NCBI RefSeq assembly: GCF_020639365.1 | Contig: NZ_JAINUL010000001.1 | Span: forward strand, 2,779,519-2,843,518 | Reading direction: 5' to 3' | Source of the DNA: Streptomyces flavotricini | GTDB taxonomy: Bacteria; Actinomycetota; Actinomycetes; Streptomycetales; Streptomycetaceae | Length of the DNA: 64,000 bases | Part shown: piece after piece, positions 1 to 8,746 of the stretch | Layout of the letters: the number at the start of each line of letters is the position of its first letter | How positions within the stretch are numbered: the stretch's first letter is position 1 | The notes under the pieces: model-generated | Told to the model about the DNA's origin: nothing | What the model saw: only the letters and a program-made list of their open reading frames with translations | Databases searched by the model: none | Translations under genes and position numbers: made by a program

Positions 1-276
1 GTCGGCGACGGCGAGCTCTTCGTCCTCAAGGTCGTCGGTGACTCGATGATCGAGGCCGCGATCTGCGACGGGGACTGGGTCACGGTCCGCCGCCAGCCGG
101 TCGCGGAGAACGGCGACATCGTCGCCGCGATGCTCGACGGCGAGGCCACGGTCAAGCGCTTCAAGCGCGAGGACGGGCACGTCTGGCTGCTCCCGCACAA
201 CGCCGCCTACCAGCCGATCCCCGGTGACGAGGCGACCATCCTCGGCAAGGTCGTCGCGGTACTGCGCCGAGTCTGA
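1..276 (+). CDS. lexA: LexA SOS repressor, C-terminal part (5' end outside window)
   Basis: Only the C-terminal 91 residues are present; the reading frame is open from the first base. It is the self-cleaving S24 peptidase domain of LexA, the repressor of the SOS regulon, which RecA filaments stimulate to autocleave. The nucleophile motif GDSMI (about residues 13-17 of the visible part) and the general-base lysine in ATVKRFK (about residue 51) are both intact. The end, [11 protein letters not shown], is typical of actinobacterial LexA. A strong terminator follows 23 bp after the stop. The neighbouring DinG-type helicase converges on it, and its target recA lies about 41 kb away with a recognisable box. 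Confidence 0.96.
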   Translation, partial: VGDGELFVLKVVGDSMIEAAICDGDWVTVRRQPVAENGDIVAAMLDGEATVKRFKREDGHVWLLPHNAAYQPIPGDEATILGKVVAVLRRV

Positions 277-298
277 ACCCTCGCCGCTTCCTAGCCAG

Positions 299-336
299 CC
301 CCCGGGATCCACTGCGCCGGTCCCGGGGGTTGTTTT
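299..336 (+). terminator. Rho-independent terminator of lexA
   Basis: A perfect 9-bp stem, CCCCCGGGA (299-307) with TCCCGGGGG (321-329), has a 13-nt loop and is followed by TTGTTTT. It sits between the convergent lexA and dinG-like genes. Confidence 0.85.
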
Positions 337-409
337 GTGCCCCGGACCGGCGGCGGAACCGCTCGGACTACTGTCGACCAACCCTGCCGACGGGCTACTC
401 GCCGACGGG

Positions 410-2380
410 CTACTTCCCGTCGGCCGTGGCCTTCGCGTCGATCGCGGCCAGGGAGCGGCGGGCCTGGTTGCGGTCCGTGGTGTACCAGAAGTCCGGCAGC
501 GTGGCCCGCAGGAAGCTCCCGTACCGGGCCGTGGCCAGCCGGGGGTCCAGGACCGCGACGACACCCCGGTCGCCGGAGGCCCGTACGAGCCGGCCCGCGC
601 CCTGGGCCATCAGCAGCGCGGCATGCGTGGCCGCCACGGCCATGAAGCCGTTGCCCCCGTGCTCCTCGACCGACTTCTGCCGGGCGCTCATCAGCGGATC
701 GTCCGGGCGGGGGAACGGGATGCGGTCCATCACCACGAGCTGGCAGCTGGGACCGGGCACGTCCACGCCCTGCCAGAGTGACAGCGTCCCGAACAGGCAG
801 GTCTTCGGGTCTGCCGCGAACGCCTTGATCAGCTCGCCCAGCGTCTCCTCACCCTGGAGCAGGATCGGGTTGTCGAGCCGGCCCCGCAGCTCCTCGGCGG
901 CGGCCTTGGCCCCCCGCATCGAGGAGAACAGACCGAGCGTGCGGCCGCCCGCGGCCTCGATCAGCTCGGCGAGCTCGTCCATCATGTCGCCCCGGGTGCC
1001 CTCCCGGCCGGGCGTGGCCAGGTGCTTCGCGACGTAGAGGATGCCCTGCTTGGGGTAGTCGAACGGCGAGCCCACGTCCAGGCCCTTCCAGACCGGGGCG
1101 TCCTCCGCCTCGACCCCTTCGGGAGACAGGCCCAGCGAGGCCGCGACCCCGTTGAAGTCGCCACCCAGTTTGAGGGTCGCCGAGGTCAGGACCACCGAGC
1201 GGTCCTCGAACAGCTTCTCGCGCAGCAGCCCGGACACCGACAGCGGGGCGACCCGCAGGGTGGCCCCGAAGCGGTCGTGCCGCTCGTACCAGACGACGTC
1301 GTACTCGGAACCGAGCAGGATCCGCTCGGCCACCCCGTGGACGCTCTCCACCGCGGCCAGGGCCTGCTTGCGGACGGCGTCCTCGTCGTGGACGGACTTG
1401 TCGCGGGTCGCGCCCATCGCGGAGATGACATTGCGCGCGGCGTCCCGCAAGGCCGCCAGCGCGTAACCGAGATCCTCGGGGACCTCCTCCAGCCGGCCCG
1501 GAAGGGCCAGCTCCATGACCCGCTCGAACGATTCGGAGGCGGTCTGGAGCGAGTCCGCCGTCTTCTCGTCGACCAGCTTGGCCGCGCGCTTCACGGCGCG
1601 GTTGACCTGGCCGGGGGTGAGCTCACCGGTGGCCACCCCGGTCACCCGGGAGACCAGCTCGTGCGCCTCGTCCACGATCAGCACCTCGTGCTGCGGCAGT
1701 ACCGGGGCGCCCTCGATGGCGTCGATGGCGAGCAGCGCGTGGTTGGTGACGACCACGTCGGCGAGCTTGGCCCGCTCGCGGGCGGCCTCGGCGAAGCACT
1801 CGGCGCCGTACGCGCACTTCGTCGCACCCAGGCACTCCCGGGAGGAGACGGAGATCTGCGACCAGGCCTTGTCGGAGACGCCGGGCGTCAGGTCGTCCCG
1901 GTCGCCGGTCTCCGTCTCGTCGGCCCAGTCACGCAGGCGCAGCAGGTCCTGGCCCAGCTTGCTGGTGGGGGCCGCGGCCTCGAACTGGTCGAAGAGGCCC
2001 TCCTCCTCGTCCTGCGGCGCGCCTTCGTGCAGCCGGTGCAGGCACAGGTAGTTGGACCGGCCCTTGAGCATGGCGAACTGCGGGCGGCGGCGCAGCTGCG
2101 GATGCAGTGCGTCCACCGTCCGGGGCAGGTCGCGCTCGACGAGCTGCCGCTGGAGGGCGAGGGTGGCGGTGGCCACGACCACGCGCTCGCCGTGCGCGAG
2201 GGCCGGCACCAGGTAGCCGAGGGACTTGCCGGTGCCGGTGCCGGCCTGGATGAGCCGGTGCGTGTTGTCGTCGATCGCTTCGGCGACCGCTTCGGCCATG
2301 GCCACCTGGCCGGGCCGCTCCGAGCCGCCGACGGCGGATACGGCGGCGTGCAGGAGGTCGGGGAGGGAGGGCTTCGTCAT
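410..2380 (-). CDS. DinG/Rad3-type iron-sulfur ATP-dependent DNA helicase
   Basis: A 656-residue superfamily 2 helicase of the DinG/YoaA/XPD group, which unwinds damaged or R-loop DNA 5'-3'. Walker A AGTGTGKS is at about residues 46-53 and the DEAH box at 237-240. Four cysteines (C113, C183, C189, C195) lie between them with the spacing expected for a 4Fe-4S cluster. The C-terminal helicase motifs include GTLSLWQGVDVPG. ATG at 2380 is preferred over GTG at 2407 because homology begins at MTKPSLPDLL; neither start has a strong ribosome site. It is convergent with lexA, a common Streptomyces arrangement. Symbol withheld because DinG and YoaA subgroups cannot be separated by eye. Confidence 0.93.
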   Translation of the reverse strand: MTKPSLPDLLHAAVSAVGGSERPGQVAMAEAVAEAIDDNTHRLIQAGTGTGKSLGYLVPALAHGERVVVATATLALQRQLVERDLPRTVDALHPQLRRRPQFAMLKGRSNYLCLHRLHEGAPQDEEEGLFDQFEAAAPTSKLGQDLLRLRDWADETETGDRDDLTPGVSDKAWSQISVSSRECLGATKCAYGAECFAEAARERAKLADVVVTNHALLAIDAIEGAPVLPQHEVLIVDEAHELVSRVTGVATGELTPGQVNRAVKRAAKLVDEKTADSLQTASESFERVMELALPGRLEEVPEDLGYALAALRDAARNVISAMGATRDKSVHDEDAVRKQALAAVESVHGVAERILLGSEYDVVWYERHDRFGATLRVAPLSVSGLLREKLFEDRSVVLTSATLKLGGDFNGVAASLGLSPEGVEAEDAPVWKGLDVGSPFDYPKQGILYVAKHLATPGREGTRGDMMDELAELIEAAGGRTLGLFSSMRGAKAAAEELRGRLDNPILLQGEETLGELIKAFAADPKTCLFGTLSLWQGVDVPGPSCQLVVMDRIPFPRPDDPLMSARQKSVEEHGGNGFMAVAATHAALLMAQGAGRLVRASGDRGVVAVLDPRLATARYGSFLRATLPDFWYTTDRNQARRSLAAIDAKATADGK

Positions 2381-2432
2381 AGCAATGACAACCCTACGGG
2401 GCGCCACCGACAGTGACCGCCACGACGGTGAT

Positions 2433-4313
2433 TCATGGCCGGTACAAGGGGTTGGGCACGCTGCCGTACTCCACCGCGTGCGGGCGGTCGGGGCGGTCGC
2501 GGTAACCGTCCTCGTACAGCCGGTTCCGGTTCAGGCAGAGCCGTCCGATCCGCTCGCCGAGCAGGTCGAAGAGCTCGTGGCGCTCCTTGAGCTCGGGGAA
2601 GCGGGCCTGATGGCGCAGGATCTCCGCCCGTACGAGCGACCAGAACTCCGACTCCGGGACACCGAGGCGGTCCTCGCACAGGGCGGAGAGGTAGCGGAAG
2701 ACCCCGACGAAGAGACCGGAGTGGATGTACTGGGGCAGGAAGTCCGCGGGCTTGTCGCCCAGCGCGGTGCGCACCTCGGCGGGAACGCCGGCGAGCTCGG
2801 GCAGCGGCTCGCGGCAGATGTTGACCTCGCCGACGAAGTCCTTGAGGGCGAGCCGGACCGGCACCTCGCGCTCGTCGAAGATCACGGTGGTGTTCTCGCC
2901 GTGCGGGGAGAAGACGGTGCCGTAGCGGTAGAGGAAGTGGAGCAGCGGGGGCAGCAGGGCGGAGAAGAGCCGCTCGAGCCAGACGGCCGGCGCGAGTCCG
3001 GACCGGGCGACGAGCTCGGCGGTGAAGGACCGGCCGCGCGGGTCGACGTGGAGGAGGGAGGCGAGCGTACGGGCCCGCTCACCGGGGGCGAGCCGGCCGG
3101 TCAGCGGCTCGCGCCAGATCGCCCCGAGGAGCTCCTTGTACTGGTAGGGGGCCTCGGGGAGCTCGTCGTAGACGGGGTGGCGCACGGTGACCGAGGCGAC
3201 CTCACCGAGGAGGACCACGCGGCATTCCTCGTGGAGGAAGGGGTCGGCGTCGTGGAGCGAGCGGATCCAGGCGGTGACGGCGGGGGCGGCGGCGGACTGG
3301 TCGGAGGGCAGGCCGCGCCAGACGAGGGTGTTGAAGACGGAGAGCGGCAGTTTGACGCTGTACCGGTCGGGGCGGGTGAGGTTGAGGAAGGTGCGGATCG
3401 ACTGCTGCGGGACGCGTATGTCGGGGTCGGCCGGGAGCGGGACCAGGGCGCCCGAGGCCAGGGCCGGGGCGAAGAGGGGCAGCACGATCTCGTCCCACTG
3501 CCAGGGGTGGACCGGGAGGTAGAGGTAGCCGAGCGGGTCGAGGCCGCGGGCCCGCAGGGTCCGGTCGAAGGCCGCGCGGGTGACGGGGTCGAGCTCCTGG
3601 GCGTAGAGGCGCGCCGGGTCCTCCAGGCCGGCCGTGCCGCGGTAGACCGCGAGGGAGATGTGGACGGCGAGCCAGGGCAGCCGCTGGCGGGTGCGGGCCT
3701 CGGGGGCCCAGGAGGCGGTGTCGGCGGCGGACAGTCCTATGCGGCCCTTGTTGAGGACGAGCCAGGGGTGGCCGGTCTGGTGGCCTTCGAGCTCGGCGTG
3801 GTCGAGATCGGCGAGTACGTCGGCGGTGAGCGCGGTGTGGTCGATGCGGGCGTCGGCGGCGAGGGTGGCGCTGAGCTCGCGGACGAGGTGGCCGAGGGTG
3901 GAGCCGTCGAGCCCGAGGAGGGTCCGGGTGCGCAGGAGGAAGGCGTACGGGTCGCCGAAGGCGGTCGGGGGCTCCGTGGACGGGCGCGGCGGCGTGAGCG
4001 TGATGGTGTCGGGGGCGACGTGCCAGCTGCCGTACGCGCGGCGGCGGGCCCGGAAGCCGAGGCTGCTGCCGTCGTCGAGGGTCAGCTGCCAGGCGTCGCC
4101 GGCGGCGGTGGCCGGTACGGGGGCCTGGAGGGGGCCGATGATCTCCTCGTACGCGAACTCGGCCAGCATCTTGGCGAGCAGTCGGCGGGCGGCGGACTCC
4201 CAGGTCGCGGTGGTGAGTTCGGGCGGCGTGCAGGGGTGTTGGGGGGATGACGGAACGAATGCTTCCGTGAACGCGGGGCCGGCGGAGTCGGGGGTGGCGG
4301 GGAAATGCGGCAC
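2433..4313 (-). CDS. IucA/IucC-family NIS siderophore synthetase (second of two)
   Basis: A 626-residue NRPS-independent siderophore synthetase. The family condenses a citrate or other carboxylate with an amine or amino alcohol through an acyl-adenylate. Visible motifs in order are EGHQTGHPW near 176-184, HPWQ at 269-272, KLPLSVFNTLVWRGLP near 321-336, HGENT at 471-475 and KDFVGEVNIC near 491. The start is placed at GTG 4313, which has GAGGAG four bases upstream; the open frame continues further but loses homology. It is the last gene of the four-gene siderophore operon, 83 bp after the GNAT gene, and precedes the helicase by 52 bp. It resembles the IucC/RhbF type by position, but substrate choice cannot be read from sequence. 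Confidence 0.92.
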   Translation of the reverse strand: MPHFPATPDSAGPAFTEAFVPSSPQHPCTPPELTTATWESAARRLLAKMLAEFAYEEIIGPLQAPVPATAAGDAWQLTLDDGSSLGFRARRRAYGSWHVAPDTITLTPPRPSTEPPTAFGDPYAFLLRTRTLLGLDGSTLGHLVRELSATLAADARIDHTALTADVLADLDHAELEGHQTGHPWLVLNKGRIGLSAADTASWAPEARTRQRLPWLAVHISLAVYRGTAGLEDPARLYAQELDPVTRAAFDRTLRARGLDPLGYLYLPVHPWQWDEIVLPLFAPALASGALVPLPADPDIRVPQQSIRTFLNLTRPDRYSVKLPLSVFNTLVWRGLPSDQSAAAPAVTAWIRSLHDADPFLHEECRVVLLGEVASVTVRHPVYDELPEAPYQYKELLGAIWREPLTGRLAPGERARTLASLLHVDPRGRSFTAELVARSGLAPAVWLERLFSALLPPLLHFLYRYGTVFSPHGENTTVIFDEREVPVRLALKDFVGEVNICREPLPELAGVPAEVRTALGDKPADFLPQYIHSGLFVGVFRYLSALCEDRLGVPESEFWSLVRAEILRHQARFPELKERHELFDLLGERIGRLCLNRNRLYEDGYRDRPDRPHAVEYGSVPNPLYRP

Positions 4314-4396
4314 GGCACTCCTCGGGGTTCGGGAACTTTGCTGCGCGACGCAGAGTTTTCGAAGGGTGAGGCGTGGTCGGGGGAGGCTCGGATGGA

Positions 4397-5152
4397 TCAG
4401 ATGAGATTGCGCAGGGCCCGCTCGCGGATCATCAGCGCGGCCCGCTTCCCGGGGAGGTCGATCTCCGCGGAGCAGCGGAATCCGGAGTTGAGGAAGGCTG
4501 ATACGGAGGGGGTGTTGCGGATGTCCGGTTCGGCGATGACACGGGTGCAGCGGGGGCGGTTGTCGAGCACCAGGTCGGCGACGGCGCGCAGCAGGGCCGT
4601 GCCCAGACCACGGCCGCGGTTCGCGCCGTCCCCGATGAGCAGGTGGATACCCGTGTCGTGGGGGCGCGCCGGGTAGTGCCGGGAGAGCGGGTCGAGATCG
4701 GCCCGGTAGATCTCCCAGTAACTCATGGGCGTGCCGTCGAGGAGGCCCAGGCAGGGGATGCTGTGGCCGTTCCCGTCGAGCTGGGAGCGTACGTGGGCCG
4801 CGGTGACGGCGGCGGGACCGGCGAGCTCCCAGTACGTGGCCACCTCGGGGTCGTTCATCCAGCCGGCCAGCAGCTCCAGGTCGCGGCCGAGCCGTACGGG
4901 TTCGAGGCGGAAGGACCCTGCCGGCGTGGCGGCGGCGCCCCAGCCGGCCGGGGAGTCGAGCAGTTCGGCCTCGGCGAGCAGCGGCAGCACCCGGGCGGTG
5001 AGCCGTCGGCCGGGGATGCGGGCGCCGGTGGGGGCGGAGTCGACGGTGGCGGTGGCGGTCGACGCGTAGGCGGAGGTGGCCGCGTAGGCGGAGGTGGCCG
5101 CGTAGGCAGAGGTGGCCGCGTAGGTGGGTGTGTCGGTGGAGGGCATCGGCAC
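4397..5152 (-). CDS. GNAT acyltransferase of the siderophore operon (IucB/AlcB/RhbD-like)
   Basis: A 251-residue GNAT protein of the Acetyltransf_8 type used in hydroxamate siderophore pathways to acylate an amine. Characteristic stretches are WMNDPEVATYWEL (98-110), GTPMSYWEIYRADLDPLSRH (140-159) and the acetyl-CoA loop GANRGRGLG (176-184). The GTG start abuts the TGA of the upstream synthetase (TGAGTG), so translation is probably coupled; an in-frame ATG lies two codons later. Residues 11-33 are an odd YAATSA tandem repeat that comes from an 18-bp DNA repeat and is unlikely to be part of the fold. The partner N-hydroxylase expected for a hydroxamate is not in the window. Confidence 0.9.
   Translation of the reverse strand: MPMPSTDTPTYAATSAYAATSAYAATSAYASTATATVDSAPTGARIPGRRLTARVLPLLAEAELLDSPAGWGAAATPAGSFRLEPVRLGRDLELLAGWMNDPEVATYWELAGPAAVTAAHVRSQLDGNGHSIPCLGLLDGTPMSYWEIYRADLDPLSRHYPARPHDTGIHLLIGDGANRGRGLGTALLRAVADLVLDNRPRCTRVIAEPDIRNTPSVSAFLNSGFRCSAEIDLPGKRAALMIRERALRNLI
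5064..5135 (-). repeat. 18-bp tandem repeat inside the GNAT gene
   Basis: Three near-identical 18-bp units on the plus strand (5064-5081, 5082-5099, 5100-5117, unit gcgtaggcggaggtggcc) are followed by a degenerate fourth (5118-5135). The unit is a multiple of three and encodes a six-residue YAATSA repeat near the N terminus. Copy number is likely to vary between strains. Confidence 0.9.
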
Positions 5153-7045
5153 TCAATCGTGAAGGGGGTTGGCGATGGTGACGTAGACGGACTGGGAGTC
5201 CACGGGGCCGACGAGCTCGTCGAGGCCGCCCAGGCGGGTGAGCAGGTTCGCCTTGCACCGCAGGGTGGGTGAGTCGAGCAGCCGTGCCGGGAGCGGTCCG
5301 AGTCCGGAGGCCTTGCCGAGGAACCGGCGGAAGGCGGCGAGCAGGACCCGCTCGTCGGCGAGTTGCTGGGATCCGAAGGCGCCGATGAGGCCGAGCACGT
5401 TGTTGATGCCGAGGTAGTAGGCGAAGCGTTCGTCGGTGACGGCGTCGGAGACGAAGGTGTCGCTGGCGCTGCCGATACCGGGGAGCCGGCGCTCCAGTTC
5501 CGCGCGGCGGGAGGCGCGGAAGTAGTAGCCCTGGTTGTCGCGGTAGCGGCCGCCGACCGGCCAGCCGGCCGGGTCGAGGAGGACCAGCGTGTTCTGCTGG
5601 TGCGCTTCGAGGGCGATGCCGGCGAGCGCGTCGAAGGCGAGGACCGGCAGGACGACGTGGTCGAGGTAGCGCAGGAACCACTCGGCGGCGACGGCGGCGG
5701 TCGGGCGCCCGGTGGCGGCGGCGAGCCGGGAGACGGTCTCGGCGAGCCGGGAACGCATGGTGGTCCGGCCCGGCCACGGGCGGGGCGAGGTGAGTGCGGC
5801 GATGCAGACGGCGTCGTCGTGGGAGCGGAAGGGGTTGTGCCGGAGCACGGCGTCGAGTCCGGGGACGGGGGTGCCGTCCGGGGCGTCGACGGCGATCCAG
5901 GCGGGGTCGCGCACGATGTCGAAGCCGGGGTGGGCCGCCTGCCACTGTTCCGCGAGGCCGGTGCGGAGCAGTCGGTGCACCTCGACGCCGCGGTGGAGTT
6001 CCTTGCGGAGGTTCTCGCGGCGGGAGTTGGTGATGCGCAGGCCCAGGGAGAGCTTGAGCATCGCGGGGGCGCCGGGGCGGTGGACGGTGCGGACGGAGGA
6101 GGTGGGGTGCCAGGGCTCGCCGAAGGGGCCCAGGTCGTGCAGGAGTCCCGCGTCGCGGAGGGTGGCGACGGCGGGCCGCTGGAGCAGGTCGCGCGCCTGC
6201 CAGGGGTGCAGGGGAAGGGGGGTCGTGCCCTCGGGCAGCGGGAGTCCGGGGGTGAGCCGGCCGAGGAGCCGTGCGGCGGAGACGGGGCGGCCGCGTTCGG
6301 TCCAGGCGGAGTCGGTGGCGAGGGCGGGAGGGGCGACGGCGAGCCAGTGCAGGGGGAAGGAGCCGTGGAGTTCGGGTGAGTAGTGGCGGATCTCGGCTTC
6401 GGAGAGTCCTTCGCGGCTCTTCGGGTCCGGCTGAAGGGGGTGGCCGAGGAGGAGGGACTGTTCGGCGGTGAGGAAGAGGTCACCGCCGACGGGTGCGGGC
6501 GGGGTGGGCCGTTCGCGCCGGTCGGCGATGAACTCGGCGGTGCGGCGCACGGAGTCGGCGACCCGGCCGACGAGGTCGGCGCCCGCTCGGCCGTGGGCGT
6601 CGCCCTCGCGGGCGAGGAGCGAGGCGAGGGTGACGGCGTCCAGGGCGGGGGCGTAGGCGGGCGCGCCTTCGAGCCGGGCGGGGCCGAAGCGGTGCCAGCC
6701 GGTGGCGGACCAGTACCGGACGACGACGAGCAGGGCGGTCCCGGATGCGGGGAGGGGGATGCGCAGCTTGCTCGCGACGGCCGTGCCCGGGTGCCCGGTT
6801 CCGCTCTCCCGGACCCAGCACCTCAACAGGTTCTCCACGGCGGCGCCTTCGGCGGCGACGCCCGGATCCGGGTGGTCCAGTACCTCGGCCGTCGCCCCGG
6901 CCCCTCCGCCGATCCGGGCTCGCGGCACGCCGTCCAGCTGCCGCAGCACGCCGCCGGCTCTGCTCGGAGCGCTGGAACCGGGTGCGGGCCGGTGGGCGGC
7001 TGCGGAGTTCAGCGTCGTCGTGGCGGGGTGATGGGCTTCGGCCAT
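5153..7045 (-). CDS. IucA/IucC-family NIS siderophore synthetase (first of two)
   Basis: A 630-residue synthetase distinct from the other one in the operon. Motifs are the adenylation-site GHPLQPDPKSREG (201-213), HPWQ (280-283), KLSLGLRITNSRREN (331-345) and EAHQQNTLVLLD (480-491). It matches the IucA/RhbC position in aerobactin and rhizobactin-type operons. ATG 7045 is chosen because AAGGA lies seven bases upstream and the gene then begins 16 bp after the aminotransferase stop; an upstream in-frame ATG would overlap that gene. The family uses ATP to adenylate a carboxylate, usually citrate, and transfers it to an amine. Order of action relative to the second synthetase is inferred only. Confidence 0.92.
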   Translation of the reverse strand: MAEAHHPATTTLNSAAAHRPAPGSSAPSRAGGVLRQLDGVPRARIGGGAGATAEVLDHPDPGVAAEGAAVENLLRCWVRESGTGHPGTAVASKLRIPLPASGTALLVVVRYWSATGWHRFGPARLEGAPAYAPALDAVTLASLLAREGDAHGRAGADLVGRVADSVRRTAEFIADRRERPTPPAPVGGDLFLTAEQSLLLGHPLQPDPKSREGLSEAEIRHYSPELHGSFPLHWLAVAPPALATDSAWTERGRPVSAARLLGRLTPGLPLPEGTTPLPLHPWQARDLLQRPAVATLRDAGLLHDLGPFGEPWHPTSSVRTVHRPGAPAMLKLSLGLRITNSRRENLRKELHRGVEVHRLLRTGLAEQWQAAHPGFDIVRDPAWIAVDAPDGTPVPGLDAVLRHNPFRSHDDAVCIAALTSPRPWPGRTTMRSRLAETVSRLAAATGRPTAAVAAEWFLRYLDHVVLPVLAFDALAGIALEAHQQNTLVLLDPAGWPVGGRYRDNQGYYFRASRRAELERRLPGIGSASDTFVSDAVTDERFAYYLGINNVLGLIGAFGSQQLADERVLLAAFRRFLGKASGLGPLPARLLDSPTLRCKANLLTRLGGLDELVGPVDSQSVYVTIANPLHD

Positions 7046-7061
7046 GGCGGGGTCCTTGGGG

Positions 7062-8477
7062 TCAGTGGGGGTGGCGGGAGGCGGCCGCCGGGATGGCATC
7101 CGACAGGCGGTCCAGGACCGCCGCGGCCTGGTCGTCGGTCAGGGTCAGCGGGGGCAGCAGGCGCACGACGCTGGAGTTGCGGCCGCCGAGTTCGACGATC
7201 AGACCGCGGTTCAGGCACTCTTCGCGGACCGCCGCGGCGAGGGCCTGCGCCGTGGCCCCGGTGTCCGGGTCGACGAGTTCGATGCCGATCATCAGGCCGC
7301 GGCCGCGGACGTCCCCGACGCAGGGGTGCGCGGAAGCCAGGCCGCGCAGCGCGGTCAGCATCCGCTCGCCCAGGGCCGCGGCGCGCTCGGCGAGACGGTT
7401 CTTCCGTACGTACGCCAAGGTGGCCGTCCCGGCCGCCATCGCCAGCTGGTTGCCGCGGAAGGTGCCCGCATGGGCTCCCGGGGCCCAGACGTCCAGACCC
7501 GACCGGTAGACGATCACCGCCAGCGGGAGGCTCCCGCCGATCGCCTTGGACAGGACCATCACGTCCGGCACCACCCCGGCATGGTCGACGCCCCAGAAGG
7601 CCCCGGTGCGGCCCACGCCCGTCTGCACCTCGTCCGCGATCAGCGGGATGCCCCGGTCCTGCGTGATCTCGCGCATCCGGCGCAGCCACGCGTCGGGGGC
7701 CGGGAAGACCCCGCCCTCCCCCTGCACCGGCTCGACGATCATCGCCGCGGGTGCCGGCACCCCGCCCTTGGGGTCGTCCAGCAAGCTCTCCGTCCAACGG
7801 GCGCCGAGCCGCGCGCCCTCGGGACCGCCGACCCCGAACGGGCAGCGGAAGTCCTGGGGGAAGGGAAGCCGGGTCACCCGTACGTCCGGCGCTCCCCCCG
7901 AGGCGCCCAGGGCCCCCGCGGTCATCCCGTGGTAGGCGCCCGTGAAGGCCAGCAGCCCAGATCGCCCGGTGGCGGTCCGGACCAGTTTGAGCGCGGCCTC
8001 CACCGCGTCCGTGCCGGCGGGCCCGCAGAACTGGATCCGGGCGTCGGCGGCCAGTTCCGGCGGGAGGCAGGCGAACAGCTCGGTGGTGAAGGCGTCCTTG
8101 ACCGGGGTCGCGAGGTCCAGGACGTGCAGCGGGGCCCCTGAGTCCAGGACGCCCCGTACGGCTTCGAGCACCACGGGGTGGTTGTGCCCCAGGGCGAGGG
8201 TGCCGGCTCCGGAGAGGCAGTCCAGGTAGCGCCGCCCGTCCGCGCCCTCGATGGTCAGCCCCCGTGCGCGCACCGGGACGATGGGCAGCGAGCGCGCGTA
8301 CGTCCGGGCCGCGGACTCCCGCATCGCCTGCCGCCGCAGGATGCCCTCCACCGCGCCGGGCCCCAGAGTTCGGCTCCCCTGCGGCGGCACCTGCGCGGCA
8401 GCCGCGTCCTGCTCCGTCAAAGCCACGACTCTCGGACCTCCCGCACGGAGTGCGCCATCGGATTGCGCCTCGAACAT
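7062..8477 (-). CDS. Class III aminotransferase, diaminobutyrate--2-oxoglutarate type
   Basis: A 471-residue fold-type I PLP aminotransferase. PLP contacts visible are GPAGTDAVE (152-160), the aspartate in ADEVQTG (D282) and the Schiff-base lysine in SKAIGG (K311). The sequence most resembles enzymes making L-2,4-diaminobutyrate from aspartate semialdehyde (RhbA, EctB, AcsF groups), which would supply the amine for the siderophore. It is the first gene of the operon. The ATG at 8477 has only a G-run upstream; GTG at 8426 (residue 18) has GGGAGG ten bases upstream and may be the true start. No ectoine genes are adjacent, which favours the siderophore role. Confidence 0.9.
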   Translation of the reverse strand: MFEAQSDGALRAGGPRVVALTEQDAAAAQVPPQGSRTLGPGAVEGILRRQAMRESAARTYARSLPIVPVRARGLTIEGADGRRYLDCLSGAGTLALGHNHPVVLEAVRGVLDSGAPLHVLDLATPVKDAFTTELFACLPPELAADARIQFCGPAGTDAVEAALKLVRTATGRSGLLAFTGAYHGMTAGALGASGGAPDVRVTRLPFPQDFRCPFGVGGPEGARLGARWTESLLDDPKGGVPAPAAMIVEPVQGEGGVFPAPDAWLRRMREITQDRGIPLIADEVQTGVGRTGAFWGVDHAGVVPDVMVLSKAIGGSLPLAVIVYRSGLDVWAPGAHAGTFRGNQLAMAAGTATLAYVRKNRLAERAAALGERMLTALRGLASAHPCVGDVRGRGLMIGIELVDPDTGATAQALAAAVREECLNRGLIVELGGRNSSVVRLLPPLTLTDDQAAAVLDRLSDAIPAAASRHPH

Positions 8478-8600
8478 GAACGCCGCCCCCCATCCCCCGT
8501 ACGTACCAACGACGGTGGCGGCGGCGGATCACGGGTGGCGGCAAGATCCTTGTCCCGCCCGAACTTCGTCCCGAATTCGCGCGGACGTCGCCGCGTCCCC

Positions 8601-8614
8601 CGGTTCCGGAACCG
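8601..8614. promoter_or_regulatory. 14-bp perfect palindrome in the siderophore/protease divergent spacer
   Basis: CGGTTCCGGAACCG is a perfect palindrome within the 269-bp gap (8478-8746) that separates the siderophore operon from the divergent lipoprotein gene. It could be an operator. Nothing resembling the actinobacterial IdeR/DmdR1 iron box was found in this gap. The rest of the gap shows no clear -35/-10 pair. Confidence 0.3.
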
Positions 8615-8746
8615 CGGCCCCGGGCTGTGCCGTCCCCAACGGCAGCGGCATAGTGGGGTGCTGAACTCGGGACACGCACCCCGCGTGTACCGAGTACCTC
8701 AACTGCACCGCGTCTGACATCCGGAATCACCAGGGGGATTCACGAC

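Noticed and set aside
4314..4396. CTGCGTCGCGCAG hairpin in the GNAT-IucC gap considered as an iron-responsive operator.
   Set aside because: The stem is only 5 bp and lacks the TTAGG/CCTAA halves of an iron box. It may be a minor intercistronic hairpin.
2433..5945. An 1170-codon minus-strand frame that could suggest a fused giant siderophore synthetase.
   Set aside because: Only codons after 4313 are IucC-like. The upstream part is out of frame with the GNAT and IucA-like genes that clearly occupy 4397-7045.
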